50,247 nucleotides of DNA from Gemmobacter sp964439015 (GTDB lineage Bacteria; Pseudomonadota; Alphaproteobacteria; Rhodobacterales; Rhodobacteraceae). Shown in pieces: positions 16,426-25,482 of the stretch (its first letter is position 1; each line of letters opens with the position of its first letter). The position numbers and the translations under genes are program-made. The DNA lies in NCBI GenBank assembly GCA_964439015.1, contig CAYTMV010000011.1, forward strand, positions 1-50,247, in the 5' to 3' direction. A model generated the notes under the pieces. The model did no database searches and was not told the DNA's origin. It saw only the letters and a program-made list of their open reading frames with translations.

Positions 16426-17616
16426 TCAAGCCGGCGCCTGCCCCGCCTCGGCGGCGATCTGCGCCGCGGATTTGCGGCCGCGTTCGGTTGCGGATTTCAA
16501 CTGACCGCAGGCGGCCATGATATCCTCGCCGCGCGGGGTGCGGATCGGGCTGGCATAGCCCGCCTTGTAGATGATGTCGGCAAAGGCCTCGATCCGCTCC
16601 CAGTCAGAACGCTGGTAGGGGCTGCCCGGCCATTCGTTGAAGGGGATCAGGTTGATCTTGGCCGGGATGCCGGCGATCAGCTTGACCAGACGGCGGGCGT
16701 CGGCGTCGCTGTCGTTCACGCCTTTCAGCATGACATATTCAAAGGTGATCCGCTCGCTGTTGGACAGGCGGGGATATTCGCGCAAGGTGTCCAGCAGGGT
16801 CTTGATGTTCCAACGCTTGTTGATCGGCACCAGAACGTCGCGCACCGCATCGGTGGTGGCGTGAAAGCTGATCGCCAGCTGGCAGCCGATCTCGGTCGCG
16901 CAGCGCGCGATCTCGGGCACCACACCGCTGGTCGACAGCGTGATCCGGCGGCGGCCCAGCGCGATGCCCTCACCGTCCATCACCACGGCCATTGCGTCGC
17001 GCACGGCGTCAAAGTTGTAAAGCGGCTCGCCCATGCCCATCAGCACGACGTTGGAGATCAACCGCACATCGGTCTTGGGTTCGCCCGGCTTCAGCCACTC
17101 GCCCAGATCGTCGCGGGCCAGCATCACCTGACCGACGATCTCGCCCGCGGTCAGGTTGCGGACCAGTTTCTGCGTGCCGGTATGGCAGAACGAGCAGGTC
17201 AGCGTGCAGCCCACCTGACTGGAAATGCACAGCGTCCCGCGGCCCTCTTCAGGGATATAGACCACCTCGACCTCATGGCCGCCGGCAATGCGCACCAGAT
17301 ATTTGCGGGTGCCATCGGCGCTGATCTGGCGCTTGACGACCTCGGGCACCTCGATCACGAAATGCTCGGCCAGAAGGGCGCGATAGTCCTTGGCCAGATT
17401 GGTCATGGCACCGAAATCGCGCACGCCCCAGTGATAGACCCACTGCCAGACCTGCCCCAGCCGCATCTTCGCCTGCTTTTCGGGCGTGCCGGCGGCGATC
17501 AGGGCGGCGCGCAGCTGATCGCGGGTCAGACCGACGATGTTCTGCCGCCCGCCCTCGGGCAGCTTGCGCGGCAGGGTCAGCACGTCTTGCGTGATCGGGG
17601 CGGTGGCTTCGGTCAT
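16426..17616 (-). CDS. rlmN: Dual-specificity 23S rRNA/tRNA adenine-C2 methyltransferase
   Basis: Radical SAM enzyme that methylates C2 of A2503 in 23S rRNA and A37 in some tRNAs, affecting translational accuracy. The ATG at 17616 follows GGAGGAAT and gives 396 residues. The radical SAM cluster cysteines are C137, C141 and C144 in GCTLTCSFCHTG. MGMGEPLYN and LSTSGVVPEI are the SAM-binding stretches, AISFHATTDAVRD and LIPFNEWPGSPY are RlmN hallmarks, and the C-terminal MAACGQL supplies the cysteine that carries the methyl intermediate. The N-terminal helical domain begins near GLTRDQLRAAL. An IalB-type gene lies upstream on the same strand, separated by a terminator. Confidence 0.96.
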   Translation of the reverse strand: MTEATAPITQDVLTLPRKLPEGGRQNIVGLTRDQLRAALIAAGTPEKQAKMRLGQVWQWVYHWGVRDFGAMTNLAKDYRALLAEHFVIEVPEVVKRQISADGTRKYLVRIAGGHEVEVVYIPEEGRGTLCISSQVGCTLTCSFCHTGTQKLVRNLTAGEIVGQVMLARDDLGEWLKPGEPKTDVRLISNVVLMGMGEPLYNFDAVRDAMAVVMDGEGIALGRRRITLSTSGVVPEIARCATEIGCQLAISFHATTDAVRDVLVPINKRWNIKTLLDTLREYPRLSNSERITFEYVMLKGVNDSDADARRLVKLIAGIPAKINLIPFNEWPGSPYQRSDWERIEAFADIIYKAGYASPIRTPRGEDIMAACGQLKSATERGRKSAAQIAAEAGQAPA

Positions 17617-17663
17617 CTGGATTCCTCCGGGGAAGCGCAGGATATAGGCGATTCCCTCTGAAA

Positions 17664-17689
17664 ATGCAAAACGCCCCCGATGGGGGCGC
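17664..17689 (-). terminator. Rho-independent terminator after the ialB-like gene
   Basis: On the minus strand an 8-bp GC stem (CGCCCCC...GGGGGCG with a short loop) is followed by TTTTGCATTTT. It lies just after the stop of the IalB-like gene and before the rlmN ribosome site, so rlmN probably has its own promoter or depends on read-through. Confidence 0.8.
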
Positions 17690-17710
17690 TTTCGGGCCAA
17701 AAAGGCCGGA

Positions 17711-18232
17711 TTACTGGCAGCGTTTGGCCGCGTCTTCGGTCGCGGCGGTAAAGCCGCGCAGGCTGAACGTGTCCTGCGTCTGCGTGCCCTTGCCCGACCG
17801 GGCGGTCAGCACCGCGTTGGTGCCTTTTTTCAGCACCGCCATCAGTTTTTCGTCCTGTGCCGCGTCGGCGGTCCAGGCAAACTCGCCATCGGTGAACAGC
17901 TCGAACGTGTCCGATCCCACGGCAACGCTGACCGTGGATTTCTCGGCGAAGGGATAACCACCGGTGAACGAGATGGTGCCGACCTTTTGCCCCTTGGAAT
18001 AGGTCACGAAAAGACGCACTTCGCCACGCCGCACCGAGACGGGTTGGCCATCGCGGGTATTGAGGCTTTCCTTGGGTGCCGAGACCGCGAAACACTCGGT
18101 CGGGGTGCCCGACTTTGGCTCCGCGAACACGCTCCAGTCGGTCATCACCGCGACCTGCGCGTTGGTTTCCTGGGCTTGCGCGGCCCCTGCAAGGAGCGCA
18201 CTCCCGAGAAGGATTGCCAGAACGGATTTCAT
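17711..18232 (-). CDS. Invasion-associated locus B (IalB) family secreted protein
   Basis: 173 residues from the ATG at 18232, preceded by AGGAGG. Residues 1-22 are a clean Sec signal peptide (MKSVLAILLGSALLAGAAQA) cleaved near AQA-Q. The mature part follows the IalB pattern: WSVFAEPKSGTPTECFAVSAP near the start, then VRLFVTYSKGQKVGTISFTGGYPF, FELFTDGEFAWTADAAQDEKLMAVLKKG, and an ending SLRGFTAATEDAAKRCQ. Two cysteines, one early and one at the extreme C-terminus, could form a disulfide. The family was named in Bartonella but is common in free-living alphaproteobacteria; its biochemical role is not established. The gene diverges from the asparaginase gene. Confidence 0.88.
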   Translation of the reverse strand: MKSVLAILLGSALLAGAAQAQETNAQVAVMTDWSVFAEPKSGTPTECFAVSAPKESLNTRDGQPVSVRRGEVRLFVTYSKGQKVGTISFTGGYPFAEKSTVSVAVGSDTFELFTDGEFAWTADAAQDEKLMAVLKKGTNAVLTARSGKGTQTQDTFSLRGFTAATEDAAKRCQ

Positions 18233-18365
18233 GCCTGCCGGCCTCCTGCTTGTATTCTCTGCCCTGACGGGCTTGTTTTGACGGATATCCCTGCATAGCG
18301 CAGGATTGGCAAGCCGCGAAAGTGGCTTGGGCAAGGAATCGCGCATTGTTGAAAGAGGAACGGGC

Positions 18366-19373
18366 ATGACGGTGGTGGCGACAGGGGCAGTGCCCATGAT
18401 CGAACTGTGGCGCGGCGGGCTGCTGGAAAGCAGTCACAGCGGCCATGCGGTGATCTGCACGACAGAGGGCGAGGTGGTCGAGGCCTGGGGCAACCCGGAT
18501 GCGGTGATCTTCCCGCGCTCGTCCTGCAAGATGCTGCAGGCCCTGCCGCTGATCGAAAGTGGCGCCGCCGAGGCCACTGGCCTGACCGACCGGCAATTGG
18601 CCCTGTCCTGCGCCAGCCACGAAGGCGCGGCCCTGCATACCGCAATGGTGGCCGATTGGCTGAAGGATCTGGGTCTGTCTGAGACAGACCTGCGCTGCGG
18701 CGTGCATGCGCCGACCGACCGGCAAGAGGTGCGCCGCCTGATCAAGCATGACGAAAGCCCGTGCCAGCTGCACAACAACTGTTCCGGCAAGCATGCCGGC
18801 TTTCTGACCTGGACACGGCATCATCGGGCCGGGCCGGAATATGTGGAGCTGGACCATCCGCTGCAAAAGGCCGTCAAGGAGGCCTTTGAGGAAGTGACCG
18901 GCGAGACCAGCCCGGGCTGGGGAATCGACGGCTGCTCGGCCCCGAACTTCGCAACCTCTTTGTCCGGGCTGGGGCGGGCGATGGGCTATTTTGCCGGCGC
19001 CAGCGACAGCGGTGACACCCGCGCGCGCGCCGCCCATCGCCTGACCCGTGCCATGGCCGCCAATCCCGAGCTGGTGGCGGGTGAGGGCCGCGCCTGCACC
19101 GAGTTGATGCAGGCGATGGGTGGCCGGGTGACCGTCAAGACCGGGGCCGAGGCGGTGTTTGTGGCGATCCTGCCGGAAAAACGGCTGGGGGTCGCGCTGA
19201 AGATCGTCGATGGCGGCACCCGCGCCGCCGAGGCTGCGATCACCGCCATCCTGATCCGGCTGGGCGTGTTGGAGGCGGGCCACCCGGCCGCATTGAAGCG
19301 GCTGGGCGGCCCCTTGAAGAACTGGCGCGGGCTGGTGACCGGAGAGATGCGCCGCGCAGGCGGTTTCTGCTGA
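18366..19373 (+). CDS. Asparaginase II family (Rhizobium etli ReAII-like L-asparaginase)
   Basis: Hydrolyses L-asparagine to aspartate and ammonia; belongs to the thermolabile, zinc-containing family unrelated to E. coli AnsA/AnsB. The ATG at 18366 has AGAGGAA upstream and gives 335 residues. Key positions known from R. etli ReAII are all present: the Ser-Lys tandem as S52 and K55 in RSSCK, the zinc-site residues C139 and K142 in NNCSGKH, and C190 in GIDGCSAPNF. SCASHEGAALH is a further family signature. There is no signal peptide, so it acts in the cytoplasm. A strong terminator follows 13 bp after the stop, and the neighbouring genes are unrelated, so it is probably monocistronic. Confidence 0.93.
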   Translation: MTVVATGAVPMIELWRGGLLESSHSGHAVICTTEGEVVEAWGNPDAVIFPRSSCKMLQALPLIESGAAEATGLTDRQLALSCASHEGAALHTAMVADWLKDLGLSETDLRCGVHAPTDRQEVRRLIKHDESPCQLHNNCSGKHAGFLTWTRHHRAGPEYVELDHPLQKAVKEAFEEVTGETSPGWGIDGCSAPNFATSLSGLGRAMGYFAGASDSGDTRARAAHRLTRAMAANPELVAGEGRACTELMQAMGGRVTVKTGAEAVFVAILPEKRLGVALKIVDGGTRAAEAAITAILIRLGVLEAGHPAALKRLGGPLKNWRGLVTGEMRRAGGFC

Positions 19374-19386
19374 GGCAGGAATGGGA

Positions 19387-19415
19387 AAAGCCCCCGCAGG
19401 TCGTGCGGGGGCTTT
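19387..19415 (+). terminator. Terminator after the asparaginase gene
   Basis: A 12-bp perfect stem (AAAGCCCCCGCA pairing with TGCGGGGGCTTT) with a 5-base loop, immediately after the asparaginase stop. The T-run is short on the plus strand (CTTTC), but the flanking A-rich side would also allow activity in the opposite direction. Confidence 0.8.
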
Positions 19416-19621
19416 CAGGCAACAGGTCGGCCCGAAGGCACAGGCTGGGTGGGGGCGATTGTCCGCACCTCCGGGCCTCGCTGCTACAAAGGTGTTATCT
19501 CGCCTGTTCGCGGCACCCCGCAGACCGAGACGGGGAGTTTCCGAGGTGATTTGGTGGCAGTTTCACGGCGATCGACAGCCGCGGACTTGCATTGCTGCGG
19601 GTTGGGGCGCAGATTTGAAAA

Positions 19622-19975
19622 ATGTCGATCCTGCCGCCGCAACCGCCCATCCCCTTTCCGCAGGCCCGCGCCGAAGACCGCGTGGCCTTTGACCGGCTGG
19701 AGCTTGGGCAAATCCTGTCGGTCTATGGGCGCATGGTGGCAGCGGGCGAGTGGCGTGACTATGGCATCGCCTGCCTGAAGGATGTGGCGGTCTTTTCGAT
19801 CTTTCGCCGCGCAGCGGAAGTCCCGCTTTACCGGATCGAAAAGCGCCCGGCGTTACGCAACCGGCAGGGGCTTTACGCCGTGCTGGGCGAAGGCGGACAG
19901 GTGCTGCGGCGCGGGCACGATCTGGCGCAGGTGCTGCGGGTGTTCGAGCGCAAGCTGATCAAGCCGGTCGATTGA
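19622..19975 (+). CDS. DUF2794 domain protein
   Basis: 117 residues. The sequence fits the DUF2794 family of small alphaproteobacterial proteins: VAFDRLELGQILSVYGRMVA, then GEWRDYGIACLKDVAVFSIFRRA and PLYRIEKRPALRNRQGLYAVLGEGGQVLRRG, followed by a C-terminal helix with LRVFERKL. No catalytic motif is evident and no function is established for the family. No signal peptide or membrane segment. The first residues (MSILPPQPPIPFPQ) are proline-rich. The ribosome site is weak. It stands alone between the asparaginase terminator and a GC-rich repeat, convergent with the NlpC/P60 gene. Confidence 0.85.
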   Translation: MSILPPQPPIPFPQARAEDRVAFDRLELGQILSVYGRMVAAGEWRDYGIACLKDVAVFSIFRRAAEVPLYRIEKRPALRNRQGLYAVLGEGGQVLRRGHDLAQVLRVFERKLIKPVD

Positions 19976-19986
19976 CATCAGGGACA

Positions 19987-20034
19987 GAGGGGGGGCGCTG
20001 CCCCCCGCCTGCGGCTCCCCCCGGGGTATTTGGG
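19987..20034. repeat. GC-rich palindromic intergenic element
   Basis: A G7 run, then CGCTG, a C6 run, GCCTGCGGC, another C6 run and GGGGTATTTGGG, between two convergent genes. It can fold into a GC stem and lacks a T-run, so it is not a classic terminator. Very similar strings (a GC palindrome ending in a GATATTT/GTATTT word) recur downstream of genes in many Rhodobacteraceae genomes as I know them; only one copy is in this window. Confidence 0.5.
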
Positions 20035-20865
20035 TCATGATGAGACCGCAAGGCGGCGGCGATGCGTGACAGGGCCGTCGCCCGCGGCCTCGATCCGCGC
20101 AACGGCTACCGCAATGTCTTCTTCGATGACGGCCATGAAGGCGCCCGTGGCGTGGATCATCCGCGTGGCGGACAGGCAGATCGCCACATGGCCTTTCCAG
20201 AACAGCAGGTCGTTGCGCTGGAGGGGGGCACTCTCCGGGATCGGCGTGCCGGAACGGGTTTGCAGGTCGCTGTCGCCGGGGATCTGGATACCGCAGGCGG
20301 CAAAGCTGATCTGGGCGAGGCCCGAGCAATCCAGCCCGGCATGGGAATTGCCGCCCCAGAGATAGGGCGTGTGCAGAAACATCTGCGCGACGGAGGCAGG
20401 GTCGTCCAAAGCATGGCCCATCGGCTTCAGGTGGCAGGCAGGGACGAAGCCCGCCGGCGTCTCGGCCCATGCGCCCGCCTGCCCGGTCACCGTCAACTGT
20501 GCGCCCATGAACAGCGGCATCACCACCGGGTGCTGGACCTTGGGCCCCTGATAAAGATGGCTTGCCGGGACGCAGAGCCAATGCGTGGCGGGCCGCGCGG
20601 AGGCCAGCGCGTCTTCCGGCAGCCAGCCGCAATAGCCATCGGCCAGCGCCTGCACGAATGCCCAGCCTGCCTGCCGTTCGATCACCAGAAGCCGGGCGCC
20701 GTGGACCAGTTGCCGGTCGCGCGGCCCGTCGGGGGCCTTCAGCAGATCGGCCAGAGCCGGGGCAAGGCGCGCGGCCTCGCCCGGAACGTAGCGGGCGGCG
20801 GAGATGCGGTCCTGCCAGCCATCCAGCGCCACGCGTTCATTGCCGGGGGTGAGACGCCGATCCAT
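20035..20865 (-). CDS. NlpC/P60 (C40) family cell-wall hydrolase with SH3-like domains
   Basis: 276 residues. The C-terminal half is an NlpC/P60 cysteine peptidase: the nucleophile is in LWGGNSHAGLDCSGLAQISF, the general-base His in FWKGHVAICLS, and a third polar residue in the MIHATGAF region. Such enzymes cut the gamma-D-Glu-diaminopimelate bond of peptidoglycan peptides. The N-terminal half (about 45-150) reads as one or two bacterial SH3-like domains (GWAFVQALADGYCGWLPEDAL, then LTVTGQAGAWAETPAGFVPA). No signal peptide is evident, so action on recycled or imported muropeptides is plausible. It starts 3 bp after the M17 aminopeptidase stop, so the two peptidases are one operon. Confidence 0.9.
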   Translation of the reverse strand: MDRRLTPGNERVALDGWQDRISAARYVPGEAARLAPALADLLKAPDGPRDRQLVHGARLLVIERQAGWAFVQALADGYCGWLPEDALASARPATHWLCVPASHLYQGPKVQHPVVMPLFMGAQLTVTGQAGAWAETPAGFVPACHLKPMGHALDDPASVAQMFLHTPYLWGGNSHAGLDCSGLAQISFAACGIQIPGDSDLQTRSGTPIPESAPLQRNDLLFWKGHVAICLSATRMIHATGAFMAVIEEDIAVAVARIEAAGDGPVTHRRRLAVSS

Positions 20866-20868
20866 CTT

Positions 20869-22254
20869 TCAGATCCCCAACCATGCGGGCAATGCCCCGA
20901 GGATCGCCCGAGCGCCCTGCCCGGCTGCGCCCTTGGGTCGCGCCGGCAGATCGGCTGGCGTATGGCCGTAGATGTCGAAATGCATGTAACGCGGATGATC
21001 CGCAAAGCGGCGCAGGAACAGCGCCGCGGTGACCGAACCCGCAAATCCCCAGCCCGGCGCGTTGTCGAGATCGGCGATGCCCGGCTCGATGATATGTTCG
21101 TAGGGGGTGTGGAACGGCAGGCGCCAGACCGGATCCGCCAGCGCGCGGCCCGCGGCTTGCAAGCCCTGCGCCAGATCCTCGGCATCGGTGTAGAAGGGGG
21201 CGAGATCCGGCCCTACCGCCACGCGGGCCGCACCGGTCAATGTCGCCATGGATACGAGGATCTCGGGGTTCTCTTCGGCGGCCCAGGCCAGCGCATCGCC
21301 CAGCACCAGCCGTCCCTCGGCGTCGGTATCGTTGACCTCGACCGTCAACCCCTTGCGCGAGCGCAGGATGTCCTTGGGCCGCAGCGACCGGCCGGAGACC
21401 GCGTTCTCGACCGCGGGCACGATCACCCGCAGGCGGATCGGCAGGGCCAGCCGCATGATCATCAGCGCCAGCCCCATCACTGTCGCCGCCCCGCCCATGT
21501 CCTTTTTCATCAGCAACATGCCGGAGGAGGGTTTGAGGTTGAGCCCGCCGGTATCAAAGCACACGCCCTTGCCCACCAGCGTCAGCGACGGGCCGCTGCT
21601 GCCCCAGCGCAGCGACATGATCCGGGGCGCGCGCTCGGACCCCTTGCCGACCGCGTATACCATCGGGAAATCGCGCTCGAGCGCGGCCCCCTCGACCACC
21701 TGGGTTGCCGCACCGAAACGCTCGGCCAACGACAGGAAGGCCGCCTGCAGTTCGGCCGGGCCCATATCGGCCGCGGGAGTGTTGATCAGATCGCGGGTCA
21801 GCCATTCCCCCTCGGCCATCGCCAGCACCAGTTCGGCATCGACAGTTTCGGGGCACTTCAGACCGGGCAATGGCGGCGAGGGTTTGCGATAGCGGTCGAA
21901 ACGGTATTGCGCCAGAAGCCAGCCAAGCGCGGCCTCGGTCGCGTTGGCCTCGGGCAGACCCTCGAAGTGCCAGTCGCCGGCGGGCAGGCTGGACACGGCG
22001 CGCGACAGCAGAAACCGGCCACGGGCGCGGCTGGCGGCAGTGCCATGCCCCACCACGGCGGCCACAACCCGCCCCGCTGTATCTGGCAACAGCGCCACAT
22101 CGCCCGCCCCTGCCGTGAACCCGCAATCAGCGAGAAAGGCGGCCTGATGGACAGGCAGCGCCTGGCGCCAGCCCTCAAGCGCATCCTGCGCCACGACATG
22201 CAGCGGGCGCGATGCGGCGTCGGGATCGGCGAAGGCGGGACAACGGTCGGTCAT
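20869..22254 (-). CDS. M17 leucyl aminopeptidase family protein
   Basis: 461-residue cytosolic metallopeptidase that removes N-terminal residues from peptides. The two-metal site is complete: GKGVCFDTGGLNLKP, MKKDMGGAATVMG, and the NDTDAEGRLVLGDALAWA signature of the M17 family, followed by ATLTGAARVAVG. The N-terminal domain is shorter than and differs from canonical PepA, so I leave the symbol empty. The ATG at 22254 has AGGAGC upstream. Co-transcription with the NlpC/P60 gene suggests combined breakdown of cell-wall or other peptides. Confidence 0.92.
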   Translation of the reverse strand: MTDRCPAFADPDAASRPLHVVAQDALEGWRQALPVHQAAFLADCGFTAGAGDVALLPDTAGRVVAAVVGHGTAASRARGRFLLSRAVSSLPAGDWHFEGLPEANATEAALGWLLAQYRFDRYRKPSPPLPGLKCPETVDAELVLAMAEGEWLTRDLINTPAADMGPAELQAAFLSLAERFGAATQVVEGAALERDFPMVYAVGKGSERAPRIMSLRWGSSGPSLTLVGKGVCFDTGGLNLKPSSGMLLMKKDMGGAATVMGLALMIMRLALPIRLRVIVPAVENAVSGRSLRPKDILRSRKGLTVEVNDTDAEGRLVLGDALAWAAEENPEILVSMATLTGAARVAVGPDLAPFYTDAEDLAQGLQAAGRALADPVWRLPFHTPYEHIIEPGIADLDNAPGWGFAGSVTAALFLRRFADHPRYMHFDIYGHTPADLPARPKGAAGQGARAILGALPAWLGI

Positions 22255-22593
22255 GGCAAGCTCCTGTCACGGTGGCGCCAGCCTAGAGGATGCGGCGTCA
22301 CCTGCAAGCCCATGCTGCGGACGGGTCGGCCCGATCGCGCACGCGCATCCAGATCAATTCCGGCGCATAACTTGACGCGGAGTGGCAGATGAACAACACT
22401 TCGCAACACCCCGGCCTGCCGGGAAAAAACTGCCCTTTCCTGCCTTGAAACACCCGAGATCGCCCCTTTATCCAGAGCAAGGCCCTTCCCGCGATCGACG
22501 TTCGGGTGCAATCCGCCAAATGGCGGCAGCGTCCGGGTCATGCTTGAGGGGACGGGAATCGCCAGGCTGCGCAGAAAGGATACCTTCACCGGC
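22255..22593. other. Divergent gap between the M17 gene and mrpA
   Basis: 339 bp that must contain promoters for both directions. A perfect short palindrome CCGCCA-AA-TGGCGG lies at 22513-22526, 68 bp before mrpA, and a TTGACG hexamer lies at about 22376 on the plus strand without a good -10 partner. No gene-like frame, RNA gene or riboswitch was recognised. Confidence 0.4.
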
Positions 22594-25482
22594 ATGATCG
22601 AAGAGAACCTGCTGCTTATACTGGTCGGATTGCCTTTTGCCGCAGCACTTGCGGCAAGTACGGTTTCGACGACGGCGCATAGCGCGGCGGCATGGGTTTC
22701 GGGCTGGCTGCTGGCCGGGGGGATTGCGGTTCTGGCTGCGCTGCATGCGCCAATTGCTGCGGGCCAGGTTTTGCGCGCCCGTGTGGAATGGGTGCCGTCG
22801 CTGGGGCTGGATCTGACCTTCCGCATGGACGGGTTTGTCTGGCTGTTTGCCTGCCTGGTGTTCGGCATCGCCATTCTGGTGCTGATCTATGCCCGCTATT
22901 ACCTGTCGAAAACCGATCCGGTGCCGCGGTTCTATGCCTTTCTGATGGCCTTTACCGGCGCGATGATCGGCATGCTGTTGTCGGGCAACATCCTGATGCT
23001 GGTGGTTTTCTGGGAGCTGACCTCGATCCTGTCTTTTCTGCTCATCGGCTATTGGCACCAGGGGCAGGCGGCGCGGGACGGGGCGCGTATGGCGCTGGTC
23101 GTCACCGGGCTGGGCGGCATGGCGCTGCTGATAGCAATGCTGATCCTGGGCCAGATCGTCGGCAGCTATGATCTGGACAGGGTGCTGGCCGCAGGCGACG
23201 TGGTGCGGGCTGATCCGCTGTATCCGCTGGTGCTGGTGCTGTTTCTGCTGGGATGTTTTACCAAATCGGCGCAGATGCCGTTTCATTTCTGGCTGCCGGG
23301 CGCGATGGCCGCGCCCACGCCGGTCTCGGCCTTTCTGCATTCGGCGACGATGGTGAAGGCGGGGGTGTTTCTGCTGGTGCGCTTTTCGCCGGTGCTGGGC
23401 GAGACCGAGGTCTGGTTCTTTGCCGTCACCGGCACGGGGATGTTGACGCTGGTCCTTGGCTCGATGATCGCGCTGTTTCGGCATGATCTGAAGGGGCTGC
23501 TGGCCTATTCGACCATCAGCCATCTGGGGCTGATCACGGCGCTGGCCGGGATTGGCTCCAACGGGGCGATTCTGGCGGCAATCTTTCACATCGTGAACCA
23601 TGCGGTGTTCAAGGCCAGCCTGTTCATGGCGGCCGGCATCATCGATCATGAAACCGGAACCCGCGACATGCGCCGCCTCAGCGGGTTGATCCGGGCGATG
23701 CCGATGACCGGCAGCCTTGCGATCATTGCATCGGCAGCAATGGCGGGGGTGCCGCTTCTGAACGGCTTTATCTCGAAGGAGATGTTTTTTGCCGAGGCCG
23801 CAGATTGGCACAACGGCACCTGGCTGGACAACTCGTTGCCCTATCTCGCGACCGTCGCCAGCATCTTCGCGGTCGCGTATTCCCTGCGTTTCATCGCCAC
23901 GGTGTTCTTTGGACCGCAAGCCACTGACCTGCCGAAGCGGCCGCATGAGCCGCCGTCGCTGATGCGCCGCCCGGTCGAGTTTCTGGTGCTGGTCTGCCTG
24001 ATCGTCGGCATCCTGCCGGGACTGACGCTCGGCCCGACGCTGAATCTCGCCGCACGCTCGGTGCTGGGCGCAGACTTGCCGTTCAAGGATATCGCCGTCT
24101 GGCACGGCCTGAACCTGCCTTTGGTCATGAGCTTGGTGGCACTGGCGACGGGGACTGCACTCTACGCCGTCATGGGCAGCCGAATCGCCGCCGGCCCCGA
24201 GGGGCCGCCACTGTTGCACCGGTTCAGGGCGCAGCGGGTGTTCGAACGGCTGCTGTTGTCACTGACGTGGAAGGCCCCGCGTTCGGCACACCGTCTTTTA
24301 GGGACCGAGCGGTTGCAGCCGCAACTGCGTCTGATCGTGCTGCTGGCGATTGCCGCAGGGGCGATCACGCTGTGGGGCAGCCTGCGCCGCGCCCCATCGC
24401 CACTGGCCAGCCCGCTGGAGCCCGCCTTTGCCTTGATGTGGCTGGTCGGCGCCGCCTGTGCGGTAGGGGCAGCCAGGATGGCCAAGTATCACCGCTTTGC
24501 GTCGGTCGTGATGCTGGGCGGTGCTGGGGCCGTCACCTGCCTGACCTTCGCCTGGGCCTCGGCCCCGGATCTGGCGGTGACGCAACTGCTGGTCGAGATC
24601 GTCACCACCGTCCTTTTGCTGCTGGGTCTGCGCTGGATGCCAAAGCGCGTTGTCGAGATCGAGGCGGACAAGCTGCTGCCTGCGCGTCTGCGAAGGTTGC
24701 GCGACTTCGTGATCGCGGTGGTCGCGGGCGGGGGCCTGGCCGGCATCGCCTATGTCATGATGACATCGCCACTGATCCCCAATGTGGGAGACTGGTTCTT
24801 GCGCAATGCCTATGTCGAGGGCGGCGGCACCAACGTGGTGAACGTGATCCTCGTCGATTTCCGGGCCTTTGACACCTTTGGCGAGATCACGGTTCTGGCG
24901 GTGGTGGGCATCACCGTCTACGCCCTGCTGCGCCGCTTCAGGCCCGCGCCGGAGAGCATCGCGCTGCCCCCGGATCAGGCGGGGCTGGAAGATGCCACCC
25001 TGGCCAATACGATGTTGGTGCCCTCGGTGATCATGCGCTGGATGTTCCCGGTGATGATCGTGCTGGCCGCCTATCTTTTCTTCCGCGGCCATGATCTGCC
25101 GGGCGGCGGATTTGCCGCGGGCGTAACGCTGTCGATCGCCTTCTTGCTGCAGTATCTGGCGCATGACGCGCGCTGGATCGAGGCGCGGCTGACCGTGCTG
25201 CCGATCCGCTGGATGGGGGTGGGCCTTCTGGTCGCTGGATCGACAGGGCTGGGCGCCTTTCTGTTCGGCTATCCGTTCCTGACCGCGCATGCGCAATATG
25301 TCGACCTGCCGTTGGTGGGCAAGGTTCCGGCGGCAACCGCGCTGATGTTTGACGCCGGAGTGTTTGCTCTGGTTGTGGGGGCCACTGTGCTGATGCTGAT
25401 CGCCATCGCCCACCAGTCGCTGCGCACGACGCGCTTGCGGGCGCGCGACGCGACGCCCGCGCAGGAAGAGGAGGCCGCCTGA
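22594..25482 (+). CDS. mrpAB: Mrp/Pha-type Na+(K+)/H+ antiporter, fused subunits A and B
   Basis: 962-residue membrane protein, the large subunit of the multi-gene cation/proton antiporter related to complex I. Residues about 1-500 are NuoL-like with many membrane helices; conserved parts include FTGAMIGMLLSGNILMLVVFWELTS, the KSAQMPFHFWLPGAMAAPTPVSAFLHSATMVKAG channel region and the HIVNHAVFKASLFMAAG segment. About 600-800 holds the MbhD/MbhE-like regions (LAVTQLLVEIVTTVLLLLGL). The last 170 residues are an MrpB domain (FFRGHDLPGGGFAAG), fused as in rhizobial PhaAB. The start at 22594 is my choice; the ribosome site is weak, and an in-frame ATG lies at 22540. The stop overlaps the next start by one base. 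Confidence 0.94.
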   Translation: MIEENLLLILVGLPFAAALAASTVSTTAHSAAAWVSGWLLAGGIAVLAALHAPIAAGQVLRARVEWVPSLGLDLTFRMDGFVWLFACLVFGIAILVLIYARYYLSKTDPVPRFYAFLMAFTGAMIGMLLSGNILMLVVFWELTSILSFLLIGYWHQGQAARDGARMALVVTGLGGMALLIAMLILGQIVGSYDLDRVLAAGDVVRADPLYPLVLVLFLLGCFTKSAQMPFHFWLPGAMAAPTPVSAFLHSATMVKAGVFLLVRFSPVLGETEVWFFAVTGTGMLTLVLGSMIALFRHDLKGLLAYSTISHLGLITALAGIGSNGAILAAIFHIVNHAVFKASLFMAAGIIDHETGTRDMRRLSGLIRAMPMTGSLAIIASAAMAGVPLLNGFISKEMFFAEAADWHNGTWLDNSLPYLATVASIFAVAYSLRFIATVFFGPQATDLPKRPHEPPSLMRRPVEFLVLVCLIVGILPGLTLGPTLNLAARSVLGADLPFKDIAVWHGLNLPLVMSLVALATGTALYAVMGSRIAAGPEGPPLLHRFRAQRVFERLLLSLTWKAPRSAHRLLGTERLQPQLRLIVLLAIAAGAITLWGSLRRAPSPLASPLEPAFALMWLVGAACAVGAARMAKYHRFASVVMLGGAGAVTCLTFAWASAPDLAVTQLLVEIVTTVLLLLGLRWMPKRVVEIEADKLLPARLRRLRDFVIAVVAGGGLAGIAYVMMTSPLIPNVGDWFLRNAYVEGGGTNVVNVILVDFRAFDTFGEITVLAVVGITVYALLRRFRPAPESIALPPDQAGLEDATLANTMLVPSVIMRWMFPVMIVLAAYLFFRGHDLPGGGFAAGVTLSIAFLLQYLAHDARWIEARLTVLPIRWMGVGLLVAGSTGLGAFLFGYPFLTAHAQYVDLPLVGKVPAATALMFDAGVFALVVGATVLMLIAIAHQSLRTTRLRARDATPAQEEEAA

